A DNA stretch of 64,000 bases from CAZYFH01 sp965197395 (GCA_965197395.1 CBDANB010000004.1:124001-188000), one strand, 5' to 3'. Positions 25,257 through 33,227 are shown, counted from the stretch's first letter. Program-made: numbers and translations. Notes: a model not told the origin generated them from the sequence alone.

Positions 25257-27701
25257 GTGATGCCGCTTCATCGACCGTCCCGTCGCTGGATCATGGTGGT
25301 CGTGGCGGTCGTGGGTCTCGGCGCCGCGGTGATGAGCCGGCTGCTGTTCGTGCCCGTCACGCCCGACGTGGTGGTGATCAACGAGGTGATGGCGTCGAAC
25401 GGGAGCGTGGTCAGCGACGATGACGACGACTTCGAGGACTGGGTCGAGCTCTACAATCCGACCGCCGCGCCGATCGCGCTGGCCGGCTACTCGTTGAGCG
25501 ACAGCCCGGCGCAGCCGAGACAGTGGGTCGTGCCGGATGTCGTGGTCCCGGCGGAGGGGCACACGCTGGTGTGGGCCTCGGGCAAGAGCTACTGGTATCT
25601 GCCGGACCGCCATCCCGCCGACCCGATCGAGCTCGAGTTCGTCAGCGCCGGCCGGATGGACGGGGATACCGTCGAGCTGCTGGTCAACGGCGAGAACGTC
25701 GCCGGGGTGGAGGCCGGGTTGCACCTCGCTGTCGTCGAGCGCGATGGCACGCTCGCGGATACACAGAGATTCGCCGTCCACGAGAGCGCCGATGAGTCGG
25801 CCCGGCTCCTGGATGTGCTTCGTGCGCTGCCGGTCGGCCAGGCGGTGATGATGGCCGTCAAGGGCGAGGCCGCCACGCTGACCGATGACGCCGTGACGTA
25901 CCTCCGGGAGACAATGGGGAGCGACTACGCGCATCGCTTGGACCCCGACGACGCATGGGGGTTGATCGCCGTGTCCGGCGGCAACGTGCTGGCCGAAGAC
26001 TACGAGGTGCCGGGCGACGGGTCGGCGGATGGCGACACGCGTAGCTCTGCAGAGCTGCATACCGGATTCCGGCTCCGTCGAACCGGGGACTTTCTCGGTC
26101 TTTACGACCCTGATGGCCGCCCGGTCGACACGGTTGGGTTGGTGCCGCAGAGCCGCAACACTTCCTGGGGGCGTCACCTCGACGGGAGGCCCGGCTGGTG
26201 TCACTACGCGACGCCGACGCCACGCACGGCCAACCCGCCGTTTTGCACTCCGATGGCCGACACGCCGGCAACGACGTTCGCGAGCGGCTATTACAGCGAG
26301 CCGATCGAGGTTTCGTTGGGGAACTCGCGCGTGAGCGAGGTGCGGTTCACCCTCGATGGATCGACGCCCACCCAGGCCAGCGAGATCTACGTCGGACCGA
26401 TCACGTTCGATTCGACCACGGTGCTTCGGGCCCGGAGATATCGTGAGGGGTTCAACCCGAGCGACATCATCTCACGCACGTACTTCATCGACGAGCTCGA
26501 CGGCGACGTCTCCCTTCCGACCGTCTCCGTCATTACCGATCCGGCGAATCTGTCGGACGAGCACATTGGCATCTATGTGGAGGGTGCCGACCCCGACAAC
26601 CCCAACTACGACCAGCGGGGGATGGCGTGGGAGCGCCCGGTGACGATGGAGTTCTACGACAGCGACGGCACCCATGAGTTCACGACGACGGCGGGATTCC
26701 GGATCCTGGGCAACACGTCACGGGAGTTTCCGAAGAAGAGCTTCGTGTTGTATTTTCGGCCGAAGTACGGCGCCGACGCGCTCGACTATCCCTTGTTCGA
26801 CGCCACCGACCGGGAGCGCTTTCAGTCGCTGGTGCTCCGGATGGGCGGTGACGACGGTGTGCAGGACCTGCCGCGGATGCGCGACCCCTTGATGCACACG
26901 CTCTTTGGTGAGGTCGGCGGATATGGATCTGCCGCTCGGCCGGTGTTTCTCTATCTCAACGGGCGGCCGTGGGGCATCTACCACCTACGAGAGCGCATCG
27001 ACGTCGACTACCTGGCCGAGCACTTCGGACAGGCCGACGTTGATCTGATCCGCGAGTCGGACGACGTTCGCGCCGGTGACCTTCGCCATTGGGAAGAGAC
27101 GCTCGCGTTCTTCGAGACGGCCGACCTGAACTACGCCGAGGATCTCGAGACGGCGCGGCGACTCATCGACGTCGACAACTTCGTCGACTACTACCTGTTT
27201 CAGATCTACGCAGGAAACATCGACCTCGTCGAGGCCAACCTGGTCAAGTTTCGTCCGCGGATTGAAGGCGGACGGTGGCGCTGGCTGATGTGGGATGTGG
27301 ACGTGTCGTTCGGCCTGGCGTCATCCAGCCCGGTCACGCACGATACGCTGGCGTGGTTCACGCGGGACGGCGCCCGACCCGACCTCGGCTTCTACAACGA
27401 CGACGGCGCCGACTCCCTATGGGCGACCCTGATCCTCCGCCGCCTCATGGACGCCGACGTGACCCGTCACGACGTGCTGAATCGACTGGCCGACCTGCTG
27501 AACACGACGCTGAGCCGCAATCACGTCGTCGATCTGATCGACGAGATGGCGATTCAGCTCGACGACGACATCCCCTACGACCTGGACGTGTGGGCCGATG
27601 AGTGGGAGGGCTCCCACGAAGGATGGCTGGACGAGGTCGAAGAGCTGCGTGAGTTCGCCCACGAGCGTCCGGACGTCCTGCGTGGGTATGCGCGCGACTG
27701 A
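25257..27701 (+). CDS. CotH-kinase family protein with lamin-tail domain, C-terminus cut by IS3
   Basis: 814 residues: membrane anchor (about 10-28, WIMVVVAVVGLGAAVMSRLL), lamin-tail domain (about 38-160, VVINEVMASNGSVV, FEDWVELYNPTAAPIALAGY), a chitobiase-type Ig domain (about 335-410, EVRFTLDGSTPTQASEIYVG), and a CotH domain (about 415-735) with TAGFRILGNTSREFPKKSFV, GRPWGIYHLRERIDVDYLAE and the catalytic-type RWLMWDVDVSFGL. CotH proteins are secreted or anchored protein kinases. The final codons ...GYARD are followed by TGA, which is the first three bases of the IS3 inverted repeat; the missing last domain lies beyond the element at 28962. The protein is therefore shortened by about 88 residues but its kinase domain is whole. 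Confidence 0.87.
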   Translation: MMPLHRPSRRWIMVVVAVVGLGAAVMSRLLFVPVTPDVVVINEVMASNGSVVSDDDDDFEDWVELYNPTAAPIALAGYSLSDSPAQPRQWVVPDVVVPAEGHTLVWASGKSYWYLPDRHPADPIELEFVSAGRMDGDTVELLVNGENVAGVEAGLHLAVVERDGTLADTQRFAVHESADESARLLDVLRALPVGQAVMMAVKGEAATLTDDAVTYLRETMGSDYAHRLDPDDAWGLIAVSGGNVLAEDYEVPGDGSADGDTRSSAELHTGFRLRRTGDFLGLYDPDGRPVDTVGLVPQSRNTSWGRHLDGRPGWCHYATPTPRTANPPFCTPMADTPATTFASGYYSEPIEVSLGNSRVSEVRFTLDGSTPTQASEIYVGPITFDSTTVLRARRYREGFNPSDIISRTYFIDELDGDVSLPTVSVITDPANLSDEHIGIYVEGADPDNPNYDQRGMAWERPVTMEFYDSDGTHEFTTTAGFRILGNTSREFPKKSFVLYFRPKYGADALDYPLFDATDRERFQSLVLRMGGDDGVQDLPRMRDPLMHTLFGEVGGYGSAARPVFLYLNGRPWGIYHLRERIDVDYLAEHFGQADVDLIRESDDVRAGDLRHWEETLAFFETADLNYAEDLETARRLIDVDNFVDYYLFQIYAGNIDLVEANLVKFRPRIEGGRWRWLMWDVDVSFGLASSSPVTHDTLAWFTRDGARPDLGFYNDDGADSLWATLILRRLMDADVTRHDVLNRLADLLNTTLSRNHVVDLIDEMAIQLDDDIPYDLDVWADEWEGSHEGWLDEVEELREFAHERPDVLRGYARD

Positions 27702-27758
27702 GCTTGCCTGGGTTGGGTGGACACCCCACAAGGCGCGAGAATGCGCCGGGAGGTGTTC

Positions 27759-28055
27759 ATGGCCCAACGGAGACGACGACGATTCACGGTGGAGTTCAAA
27801 CAGGAAGCGGTCCGGCTGTGCAAGCAGGGTGACCGCAGCATCGGCCAGGTGGCACGGGAGTTGGACCTGACCGAGTCGGCGTTGCGGCGATGGGTGCAGC
27901 AGTACGAGATCGACCACGGCCACAATCCGACCGGCGCGCTGACCACCGAGGAACTCGAGGAACTCCGAACGCTGCGCCGCGAAGTGCGCGTCCTGCGAGA
28001 GGAGCGAACGATCTTAAAAAAGGCGGCGGCCTTCTTCGCGAAGGAACAGGCGTGA
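27759..28055 (+). CDS. IS3-family OrfA (helix-turn-helix protein)
   Basis: 98-residue OrfA: MAQRRRRRFTVEFKQEAVRL, a helix-turn-helix (SIGQVARELDLTESALRRWV) and a leucine-zipper-like tail (ELEELRTLRREVRVLREERT) for oligomerisation. GGGAGG lies 5 bp before ATG 27759. Near its end the string CTTAAAAAAGG (about 28013-28023) is a typical slippery A6G site for -1 frameshifting into OrfB, giving the OrfAB transposase. The stop TGA overlaps a GTG start of OrfB. Confidence 0.93.
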   Translation: MAQRRRRRFTVEFKQEAVRLCKQGDRSIGQVARELDLTESALRRWVQQYEIDHGHNPTGALTTEELEELRTLRREVRVLREERTILKKAAAFFAKEQA

Positions 28056-28930
28056 GGTTCGCGTTTGTTCATGCGGAGAAGGCCACCCATGCGGTGCGGT
28101 CTCTCTGTCGGGTGCTCCAGGTCACCCGCAGTGGCTACTACGCATGGGCGAAGCGCCCGCCGAGCCGACGGCACCGTGAAGACGTCCAGCTGACAGCCCG
28201 GATCCGGGCGATCCATGCCGCGAGTCGGGGGACCTACGGAAGCCCGCGGATCTACGAGCAGCTCAGGCAGGACGGGTTCACCGTTGGCCGGGAGCGAGTC
28301 GCCAGACTGCTGCGGGCCATGGGCCTGATCGGCCTGCCCTGCAAGCGGTTCCGGCGTACCACGGACAGTGCCCACCAACATCCGGTTGCGCCCAACGTGC
28401 TCGCCCGTGACTTCGACGCCGCACAGCCGAACGAGCGCTGGAGCACCGACATCACCTACCTCTGGACGTGGGAGGGGTGGCTGTATCTTGCCGTCGTGCT
28501 CGACCTGTTCTCGCGGCGCGTGGTGGGGTGGGCCATCCAGCCGCACCTGCGGGCGGAGCTGGTGCTCGAGGCGTTGCACATGGCGCTGGGGAGGCGCGTC
28601 CCAGCGGCCGGCCTCGTCCATCATTCGGACCGAGGGTGCCAGTATGCCGCCGACGCGTACCAGCGCGTCCTGCACGACCACCAGATCGTCTGCTCGATGA
28701 GTCGGAAGGGCGACTGCTGGGATAACGCCGTCACCGAGAGCTTCTTCGGGACGCTCAAGACCGAGCTCATCCACCGCCAGCCGTGGTCGACGCGACGCAG
28801 GACCAAGGACGCCGTCGCGGAGTACATCGAGGGCTTCTATAATCCCCACCGCCTGCACTCGTCCCTGGGATACGTCAGCCCCAACACCTTTGAAAGGAGG
28901 CATGCTCGACAGGTACAGTGTGCAGCATAA
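28052..28930 (+). CDS. IS3-family OrfB (DDE integrase-type transposase)
   Basis: 292-residue catalytic part. HTH_21-like region (LCRVLQVTRSGYYAWAKRPP), YGSPRIYEQLRQDGFTVGRE, then the DDE core: first Asp in ERWSTDITYLWTWEG, second in LVHHSDRGCQYAADAY, Glu in DNAVTESFFGTLKTELI, and the tail YIEGFYNPHRLHSSLGYVSP. The frame is -1 to OrfA and open upstream to 27890, as needed for programmed frameshifting. GTG 28052 could also start it independently. Intact and probably functional. Confidence 0.94.
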   Translation: MRFAFVHAEKATHAVRSLCRVLQVTRSGYYAWAKRPPSRRHREDVQLTARIRAIHAASRGTYGSPRIYEQLRQDGFTVGRERVARLLRAMGLIGLPCKRFRRTTDSAHQHPVAPNVLARDFDAAQPNERWSTDITYLWTWEGWLYLAVVLDLFSRRVVGWAIQPHLRAELVLEALHMALGRRVPAAGLVHHSDRGCQYAADAYQRVLHDHQIVCSMSRKGDCWDNAVTESFFGTLKTELIHRQPWSTRRRTKDAVAEYIEGFYNPHRLHSSLGYVSPNTFERRHARQVQCAA

Positions 28931-28961
28931 TCAACCTGTCCACTTTTCCCAGGCAAGATCA

Positions 28962-29227
28962 GACCACTACGATCTGTCCGACGCGGTCCTCACCGTCGAG
29001 GCTGGGGTCGGCGGAGGCGTGAGAGTGAACTCGTTGGAGGTCGATCGATCGACATGGACCGGTCTCTATTTCCGGGAGGTGCCAGCCACGCTCGAGGCGC
29101 TCCCGACGACGGATTCGTCTTCTCCGGTTGGAGCAATCCCGCGTGGCCGCAGACGTCGACGATAAGGGTCGTTCCCGAGCGGCGAACGAGCGTCCAGCCG
29201 CGCTTCGATCCGGCGCCACAGCTGTAG
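28962..29227 (+). pseudogene. Severed C-terminal domain of the CotH protein
   Basis: Remnant left behind the IS3 element. It reads DHYDLSDAVLTVEAGVGGGV, RVNSLEVDRSTWTGLYFREV, PATLEAL and then, after a one-base shift near 29103, PDDGFVFSGWSNPAWPQ, STIRVVPERRTSVQPRFDPA to a TAG at 29225. This is the beta-rich repeat domain (aromatic W-x-G-x-Y-F and F-x-G-W motifs) that usually ends CotH proteins of this type. The first GAC is the IS3 target duplicate. The frameshift in a C-rich run is either decay after separation or an assembly error. Confidence 0.8.
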
Positions 29228-29292
29228 CCAGCGCTGTCGGCCTCTGCCTAGTGCATCTCGACGGGCGGTGCACCAGGCGAAACGGACGCCGC

Positions 29293-31677
29293 CTAATACC
29301 CCTCCAACACCGGGAACAGCTCGTCGTCCGGCTGGGGTTGCACGCCGTAGGCGTTGAGCGTCATCGAGACCATGCGATACCGCGCCGCCGTCGCCGCGAT
29401 GCTCATCATCTGGTGCGTGTCGTAGCGCTGGGATAGGGTGGCCCAGGTGGCATCGGAGATCAGCGTGTCGCGATACATCTCGTCCGCCGCGTCGATGAGG
29501 GCCCGCTCGTTCGCATCCCAGCCGCGGGCGTCCTTCCCCTGGGCGATCCACAGCGGCTCGAGCCCACGCTCGCGCGCGCGGCCGACGCTGCCAACGTGCT
29601 TGGCCCATTCGTAGACCGCCTGCGCGTTCCACCCCGTGCGGAGAATCACCAGCTCGCGGTCGTGCGGGGTCAGCCGCGATCGCTCGGGGTTCAGGATGTA
29701 CCCCGGATTCGTCGATCGCGCCTCCGTCTGCGCCGGATGCCGTCGGAAGGTCCGTGACACGCGCAGCCCCTGACCCTCGACCGGTTCGATCCGCGGCGCG
29801 ACGAGCGGTGGTTCACGGCCCGGCACACGGATGCGATACGCGACGTCATCGGTCGGGATGCGGGCGGTGGCATCGGCGTCGGGCTGGATCCCGAGGGAGT
29901 TGAACAGGATCGCGTGCGACGTCGTCTCGTTGACGGTGACGACGGCGTCCATCATCTGGTGGAGGGTGTACTCCTCCGAGAGCGCCGTCCAGGTCTGGCC
30001 GGTCACCGAGGCGTTGCGGAACAGCTCGTCGGCCAGCCCAATCAGAATCGCCTCGAACGCGCTCCAGCCGTCGCCCGGCCCCTCCGCAACGCGCCGGACC
30101 TCGTCGTCGGTCAGCACGTCCGACTCGCGTGCGCGGCTCGCATGGGTGGCCCAGAGGTTGGCGCTCTGGGTGAGCCACGCGGTCCGCAGGAACAGGAGCG
30201 CGCGATGACGCGGCGACAGCGTCGAGTCGCGCTGGAGGTATTGCATGAACGGAAACACCCGGTCGGCGAGCGCCGGCACCCGCACGAGGGTGCGCAGGGC
30301 GTTGCCCGGATTGCCGTTCGGCGCATATCGCGCCACGAGGGTGCGCTGGTCCTCGGTCCACTCTGCCGCGGGAAGCGGCGGGACGCGCGCCTCGGTCAGA
30401 CGATCGACGAAGATGCGGCTGCCGGGCGGATCGGCAATCGCGTGCGCCGGCTCGATGCGGAGCAAGACCGCGTCGTCTTCGTCGGTCAGCACGTAGAGAT
30501 ACCCGTCCGGTCCCTGGCGGACGTCGCGGATCCGCTGTTTGAGCTCGGCGAGCAGCCATTCGCGCCGGATTTCCTGACCCTGCCGGTTGAAGACGATCCG
30601 GTCGATATGCCCGGTTCGTGGCATCCGACCGACCATCATCGATCCGACGAAGAGGTTGCCCTGCCAGGCGGGGAAGTGCTCGCCGGTGTAGAACGTCAAG
30701 CCGGAGGGCGCGATCGATGGCCACCAGAGGACTTCGGGGTCCACGAACTCGGTGCGCCACGGCGTGTCGCTCACCCGGACACCGGAATACTCACGGCTGT
30801 AGGACGCGATCGGCCAGCCGTAGTTCTCGCCGGGTCTGATGATGTTGGCCTCGTCGCCCCCCTGCGGGCCGTTCTCGATGGCCCAGAGGTCGCCGGTCTC
30901 GGGGTGGAAGGCGAGGCCGAGCTGGTTCCGGTGCCCCATCGAGTAGATTTCCGGGAGGTAGGCGGTGTTGCCGGCGAACGGGTTGCCGTCGGCCGCGTTG
31001 CCGTCGTCGTCCAGCCGCATCAGCTTGCCGAAGTGCGTGCTTGGATCCTGGGCGTAGTCGCCGGTGTCCGCAAACACGTAGGAGCCGCCGACCGTCAAGT
31101 ACAGCGTCCCGTCCGGCGCGAAGAGCACCCTCGACGCGGCGATGCCTCTGTCCATTCCTTCTGCGACGAAAATGTCACGCACCTCCGTCAGCGCGCCGGC
31201 GTTCAGACGACCGCGGGCAAGCGCCACCGTGACGCCCGGCTCACCGTCGCGTTCTATCGGCTTGGAATACGTCAAGTAGACAACGCGGTCGTCCGCGGGA
31301 TGGACGGCGATGTCCATGAGCCCGGCGCGGCCTACGCCCTTCACGACCTCGGGGACTCCGGGGATTCCCTGGTCCAGCAGTTGGCCGTCGCGAATCACCC
31401 GCAGCGTGCCCGTGTCGCGCTCGGTGACGAGGATGTCGCCGTTGCGTCTGAACGCCATCCCCCACGGGTGGGAGAGACCGTGCGCGATCGGCACCACCCG
31501 GATCCTGGGCACCTCCCCGGTGTGGAGCACCACCTGGCCGGAGGGGGGCGACAACGCCGGCACGCCCGACGTGGGACCCTGTCGGGTTTGTCCCGAGATC
31601 ACCGTCCCCGCGAGGGCGAGACCCACCGTGGCCGCCAGCGGGAGACGACACCATTCAACACGACCCTCGTGGCTCAT
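29293..31677 (-). CDS. PQQ-type sugar dehydrogenase fused to two carboxymuconolactone-decarboxylase domains
   Basis: 794-residue exported fusion. Signal region LPLAATVGLALAGTVISGQT, then a glucose/sorbosone dehydrogenase propeller (about 55-400) with HGLSHPWGMAFRRNGDILVT, RAGLMDIAVHP, PDGTLYLTVGG, IYSMGHRNQLGLAFHP, LWAIENGPQGGDEANIIRPG and NYGWP, all characteristic. Two tandem CMD/AhpD-like domains follow: one with RHRALLFLRTAWLTQSANLW (about 480-600), one with HDRELVILRTGWNAQAVYEW (about 660-790) and EYTLHQMMD / RYDTHQMMS motifs. Neither CMD copy shows the redox CxxC of AhpD, so they resemble gamma-carboxymuconolactone decarboxylase-type oligomer folds. ATG 31677 follows GGAGGAAT. Roles of the CMD parts are unknown. 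Confidence 0.85.
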   Translation of the reverse strand: MSHEGRVEWCRLPLAATVGLALAGTVISGQTRQGPTSGVPALSPPSGQVVLHTGEVPRIRVVPIAHGLSHPWGMAFRRNGDILVTERDTGTLRVIRDGQLLDQGIPGVPEVVKGVGRAGLMDIAVHPADDRVVYLTYSKPIERDGEPGVTVALARGRLNAGALTEVRDIFVAEGMDRGIAASRVLFAPDGTLYLTVGGSYVFADTGDYAQDPSTHFGKLMRLDDDGNAADGNPFAGNTAYLPEIYSMGHRNQLGLAFHPETGDLWAIENGPQGGDEANIIRPGENYGWPIASYSREYSGVRVSDTPWRTEFVDPEVLWWPSIAPSGLTFYTGEHFPAWQGNLFVGSMMVGRMPRTGHIDRIVFNRQGQEIRREWLLAELKQRIRDVRQGPDGYLYVLTDEDDAVLLRIEPAHAIADPPGSRIFVDRLTEARVPPLPAAEWTEDQRTLVARYAPNGNPGNALRTLVRVPALADRVFPFMQYLQRDSTLSPRHRALLFLRTAWLTQSANLWATHASRARESDVLTDDEVRRVAEGPGDGWSAFEAILIGLADELFRNASVTGQTWTALSEEYTLHQMMDAVVTVNETTSHAILFNSLGIQPDADATARIPTDDVAYRIRVPGREPPLVAPRIEPVEGQGLRVSRTFRRHPAQTEARSTNPGYILNPERSRLTPHDRELVILRTGWNAQAVYEWAKHVGSVGRARERGLEPLWIAQGKDARGWDANERALIDAADEMYRDTLISDATWATLSQRYDTHQMMSIAATAARYRMVSMTLNAYGVQPQPDDELFPVLEGY

Positions 31678-31791
31678 CGAGATTCCTCCGCGTCGGAGTC
31701 TCATCAATCTACCCGAACCGGTGTTCGCGTGCGAAATAGATTACGCTTGAGCAGGGTTCGGCTGCGGCCCCCCAGGGAGGCGAGGACCACC

Positions 31792-32001
31792 ATGAGCTTC
31801 TGCGAGCACTGTGAAGGCCAACGATTCGATCGGGCGCAGGTCCTGCGCGCGCTCCGTGCGACGCGCAAGGGGCTGCAGACACAGGGCCGCGTCTGCGGAG
31901 GCGACGAGGCGCTCGCGCTCGCCATTCAAGCGGTCCACGCCCTGGAGATTCCGCATCTGGAGCCGTTCGATCAGGTGGCCGAAGGCGAAGTGATTCACTA
32001 A
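31792..32001 (+). CDS. Small CxxC protein of unknown function
   Basis: 69-residue protein starting MSFCEHCEGQRFDRAQVLRA and ending FDQVAEGEVIH. It has one CxxC at the N-terminus and a single later Cys (GRVCGGDEALALAIQAV), too few for a classic zinc ribbon unless it dimerises. Helix-forming, charged, no signal or membrane segment. GGGAGGCGAGG precedes the ATG. It diverges from the GDH-CMD fusion, 114 bp away, and is followed by a GC-rich intergenic repeat. I accept it as real because of its ribosome site and balanced composition, but the function is unknown. Confidence 0.6.
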   Translation: MSFCEHCEGQRFDRAQVLRALRATRKGLQTQGRVCGGDEALALAIQAVHALEIPHLEPFDQVAEGEVIH

Positions 32002-32004
32002 ACA

Positions 32005-32075
32005 GACGGGGCTTCGCCCCGAACCCCACGCGGGCGCTCCGCGCCCCCGAGGCGCGCCGCGCGCGCCTCGGCCGC
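32005..32075. repeat. Dispersed GC-rich intergenic repeat, copy 1
   Basis: Begins GACGGGGCTTCGCCCC (hairpin GGGGC-TTC-GCCCC-like) and contains TTCGCCCCGAACCCCACGCG, followed by palindromic GC tracts. It lies between the convergent CxxC gene and DUF1552 remnant. The same core recurs at 58682, 63181 and 63303. It may act as a transcription terminator or be a REP-like element. Confidence 0.7.
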
Positions 32076-32087
32076 GCACGGCAACGG

Positions 32088-32672
32088 TCACACATCCAGC
32101 TCCGTCAGTGGCCCGGTGCTGTTCCCAAACGTGTCGGCGGGTACCCCCATGCGCTGGAGCAACGACAGGTGCAGGTTGGCCAGGTCGGTTGGCTCCGCGA
32201 GCTCGAGCGCGCGCCCGCTCCTGATGGTTCCTCCGCCGCGGCCCGCTACCAGGGTCGGCAAATCGTTCGGGTCGTGCTCGTTGCCATCGCCGAGCGTCGC
32301 CCCGTAGACGATCATGCTGAGGTCGAGCATGGTGCCGCCGCCCGGTTCCTGGATCGCGCTCAGGCGGTTCAGCAGGTAGGCGACCTGTCGGTGGTGCCAC
32401 CGCACCACCTCCGCATACATGGCCCGTTTCTCCACGGGCGAGTCCCACGAGGTCACGCCGTCATCGTCCTCGGTGTTGCCCGAGGCGTTCTTGTAGTGCG
32501 ACAGGGCGTGCCACGTGCCCCGGACGTTGGGGATGAAGTTGAAGTAGCGGTTCGATTGTCCATGGTCGAGCATGAACGTGCAGACACGGCGCGGCAGCGA
32601 GCTCGAGAAGAACCCTTCGCCCTGCAGCGACAGCTCGAGCGAGGGGAGTAGTGTCGTGTCGCGCAGATGTCC
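32088..32672 (-). pseudogene. DUF1552 protein remnant (internal/N-terminal deletion)
   Basis: C-terminal part of a DUF1552 protein (Acidobacteriota/Planctomycetota family): VCTFMLDHGQSNRYFNFIPN, GTWHALSHYKNASGNTEDD, VVRWHHRQVAYLLNRLSAI, MIVYGATLGDGNEHDPNDLP, and NLHLSLLQRMGVPADTFGNS. Reading upstream, the frame contains LRDTTLLPSLELSLQGEGFF, a piece that in full-length members lies well before VCTFML, so a middle segment is missing, and a TAG stop closes the frame at 32670. About 190 residues remain of a usual 400 or more. A methionine at 32573 could still start a 161-residue product. The 5' end abuts the heptamer repeat. Confidence 0.75.
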
Positions 32673-32733
32673 CTAAGCCCTAAGCCCTAAGCCCTAAGCC
32701 CTAAGCCCTAAGCCCTAAGCCCTAAGCCCTAAG
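32671..32733. repeat. Telomere-like heptamer tandem repeat (CCCTAAG) x 9
   Basis: Nine perfect copies of CCCTAAG (63 bp), i.e. CTTAGGG on the minus strand, between the DUF1552 remnant and the cupin stop codon. The G-rich strand has regularly spaced GGG runs and could form G-quadruplexes. The 7-bp unit is not a codon multiple and every frame is interrupted or unused here, so it is non-coding. Confidence 0.97.
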
Positions 32734-32754
32734 CCCCGAGACCTTCGAGAATAC

Positions 32755-33186
32755 TCAGCGCCCGAGGTATTCGTCGTCGCTGACCGGGCCGAGCCAGCTC
32801 GTTTCGCCGCTGACGAAGGTCAGTTGCACGACATGCTCGTCGGGCGCCGCACCGTGCCAATGCACGAGGCCAGGGCCGGCGTAGACAGCCGTGCCGGGCG
32901 TCAGCTCCTGAATCGCCTGACCACGGACCTGCGTGCGTCCGCGTCCCTCTTCCGCCGCGATGACCTGCCAGTTGCCATGGCTGTGCCAGTTCGATCGTGC
33001 GCCGGGTTCGAACCGCAACCGCAGCGCGCGGATGTCCGAGGAGTCGGGGCGGCTTGGGGGGTCGCCGACGAAGTTGCTCTGCGCGGCGGTCGTCGTCGAC
33101 TGCTGGCCCAAGACAATCCAGGCGACGGCCGTCGCGGTGACGATCGTCAGGAACAGGCTGATGCGGGTCCGCACACGTACGTCCAT
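32755..33186 (-). CDS. Exported single-domain cupin
   Basis: 143-residue protein with an N-terminal signal/anchor (ISLFLTIVTATAVAWIVLGQ) and a cupin barrel: motif 1 GARSNWHSHGNWQVIAAEEG (two His and a Glu), motif 2 AGPGLVHWHGAAPDEHVVQL. The metal ligands are all present. ATG 33186 follows AAGGAGGGGC. It starts about 40 bp after the stop of the upstream PQQ propeller gene on the same strand, so they may share a transcript. The family covers dioxygenases, isomerases and binding proteins; no specific call is possible. Confidence 0.85.
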   Translation of the reverse strand: MDVRVRTRISLFLTIVTATAVAWIVLGQQSTTTAAQSNFVGDPPSRPDSSDIRALRLRFEPGARSNWHSHGNWQVIAAEEGRGRTQVRGQAIQELTPGTAVYAGPGLVHWHGAAPDEHVVQLTFVSGETSWLGPVSDDEYLGR

Positions 33187-33227
33187 GGTGCCCCTCCTTC
33201 TCGGTGACCGACGCGGCGCGATCATCG

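Larger units (their letters stand above)
27699..28961. mobile_element. IS3-family insertion sequence in the CotH gene
   Basis: 1263-bp element. Ends read inward are TGAGCTTGCCTGGG and TGATCTTGCCTGGG, with GTGGACA a few bases further on both sides, and a 3-bp target duplication GAC flanks it (27696-27698 and 28962-28964), as expected for IS3. Removing the element and one GAC joins ...GYARD to HYDLSD... in frame. Both orfs are intact. Confidence 0.9.

Noticed and set aside
24903..26204. Minus-strand open frame of 433 codons opposite DUF4956/CotH
   Set aside because: His/Arg-rich shadow; the plus strand shows clear families.
27575..28903. Minus-strand open frame of 442 codons across the IS3
   Set aside because: Antisense to OrfA/OrfB, which have a full DDE set and a frameshift site.
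29914..32001. Plus-strand open frame of 695 codons ending with the CxxC protein
   Set aside because: Most of it is antisense to the dehydrogenase-CMD fusion. Only the last 69 codons after ATG 31792 have a ribosome site and normal composition.
32671..32733. CRISPR-like array
   Set aside because: The 7-bp units are contiguous with no spacers, so it is a simple tandem repeat.
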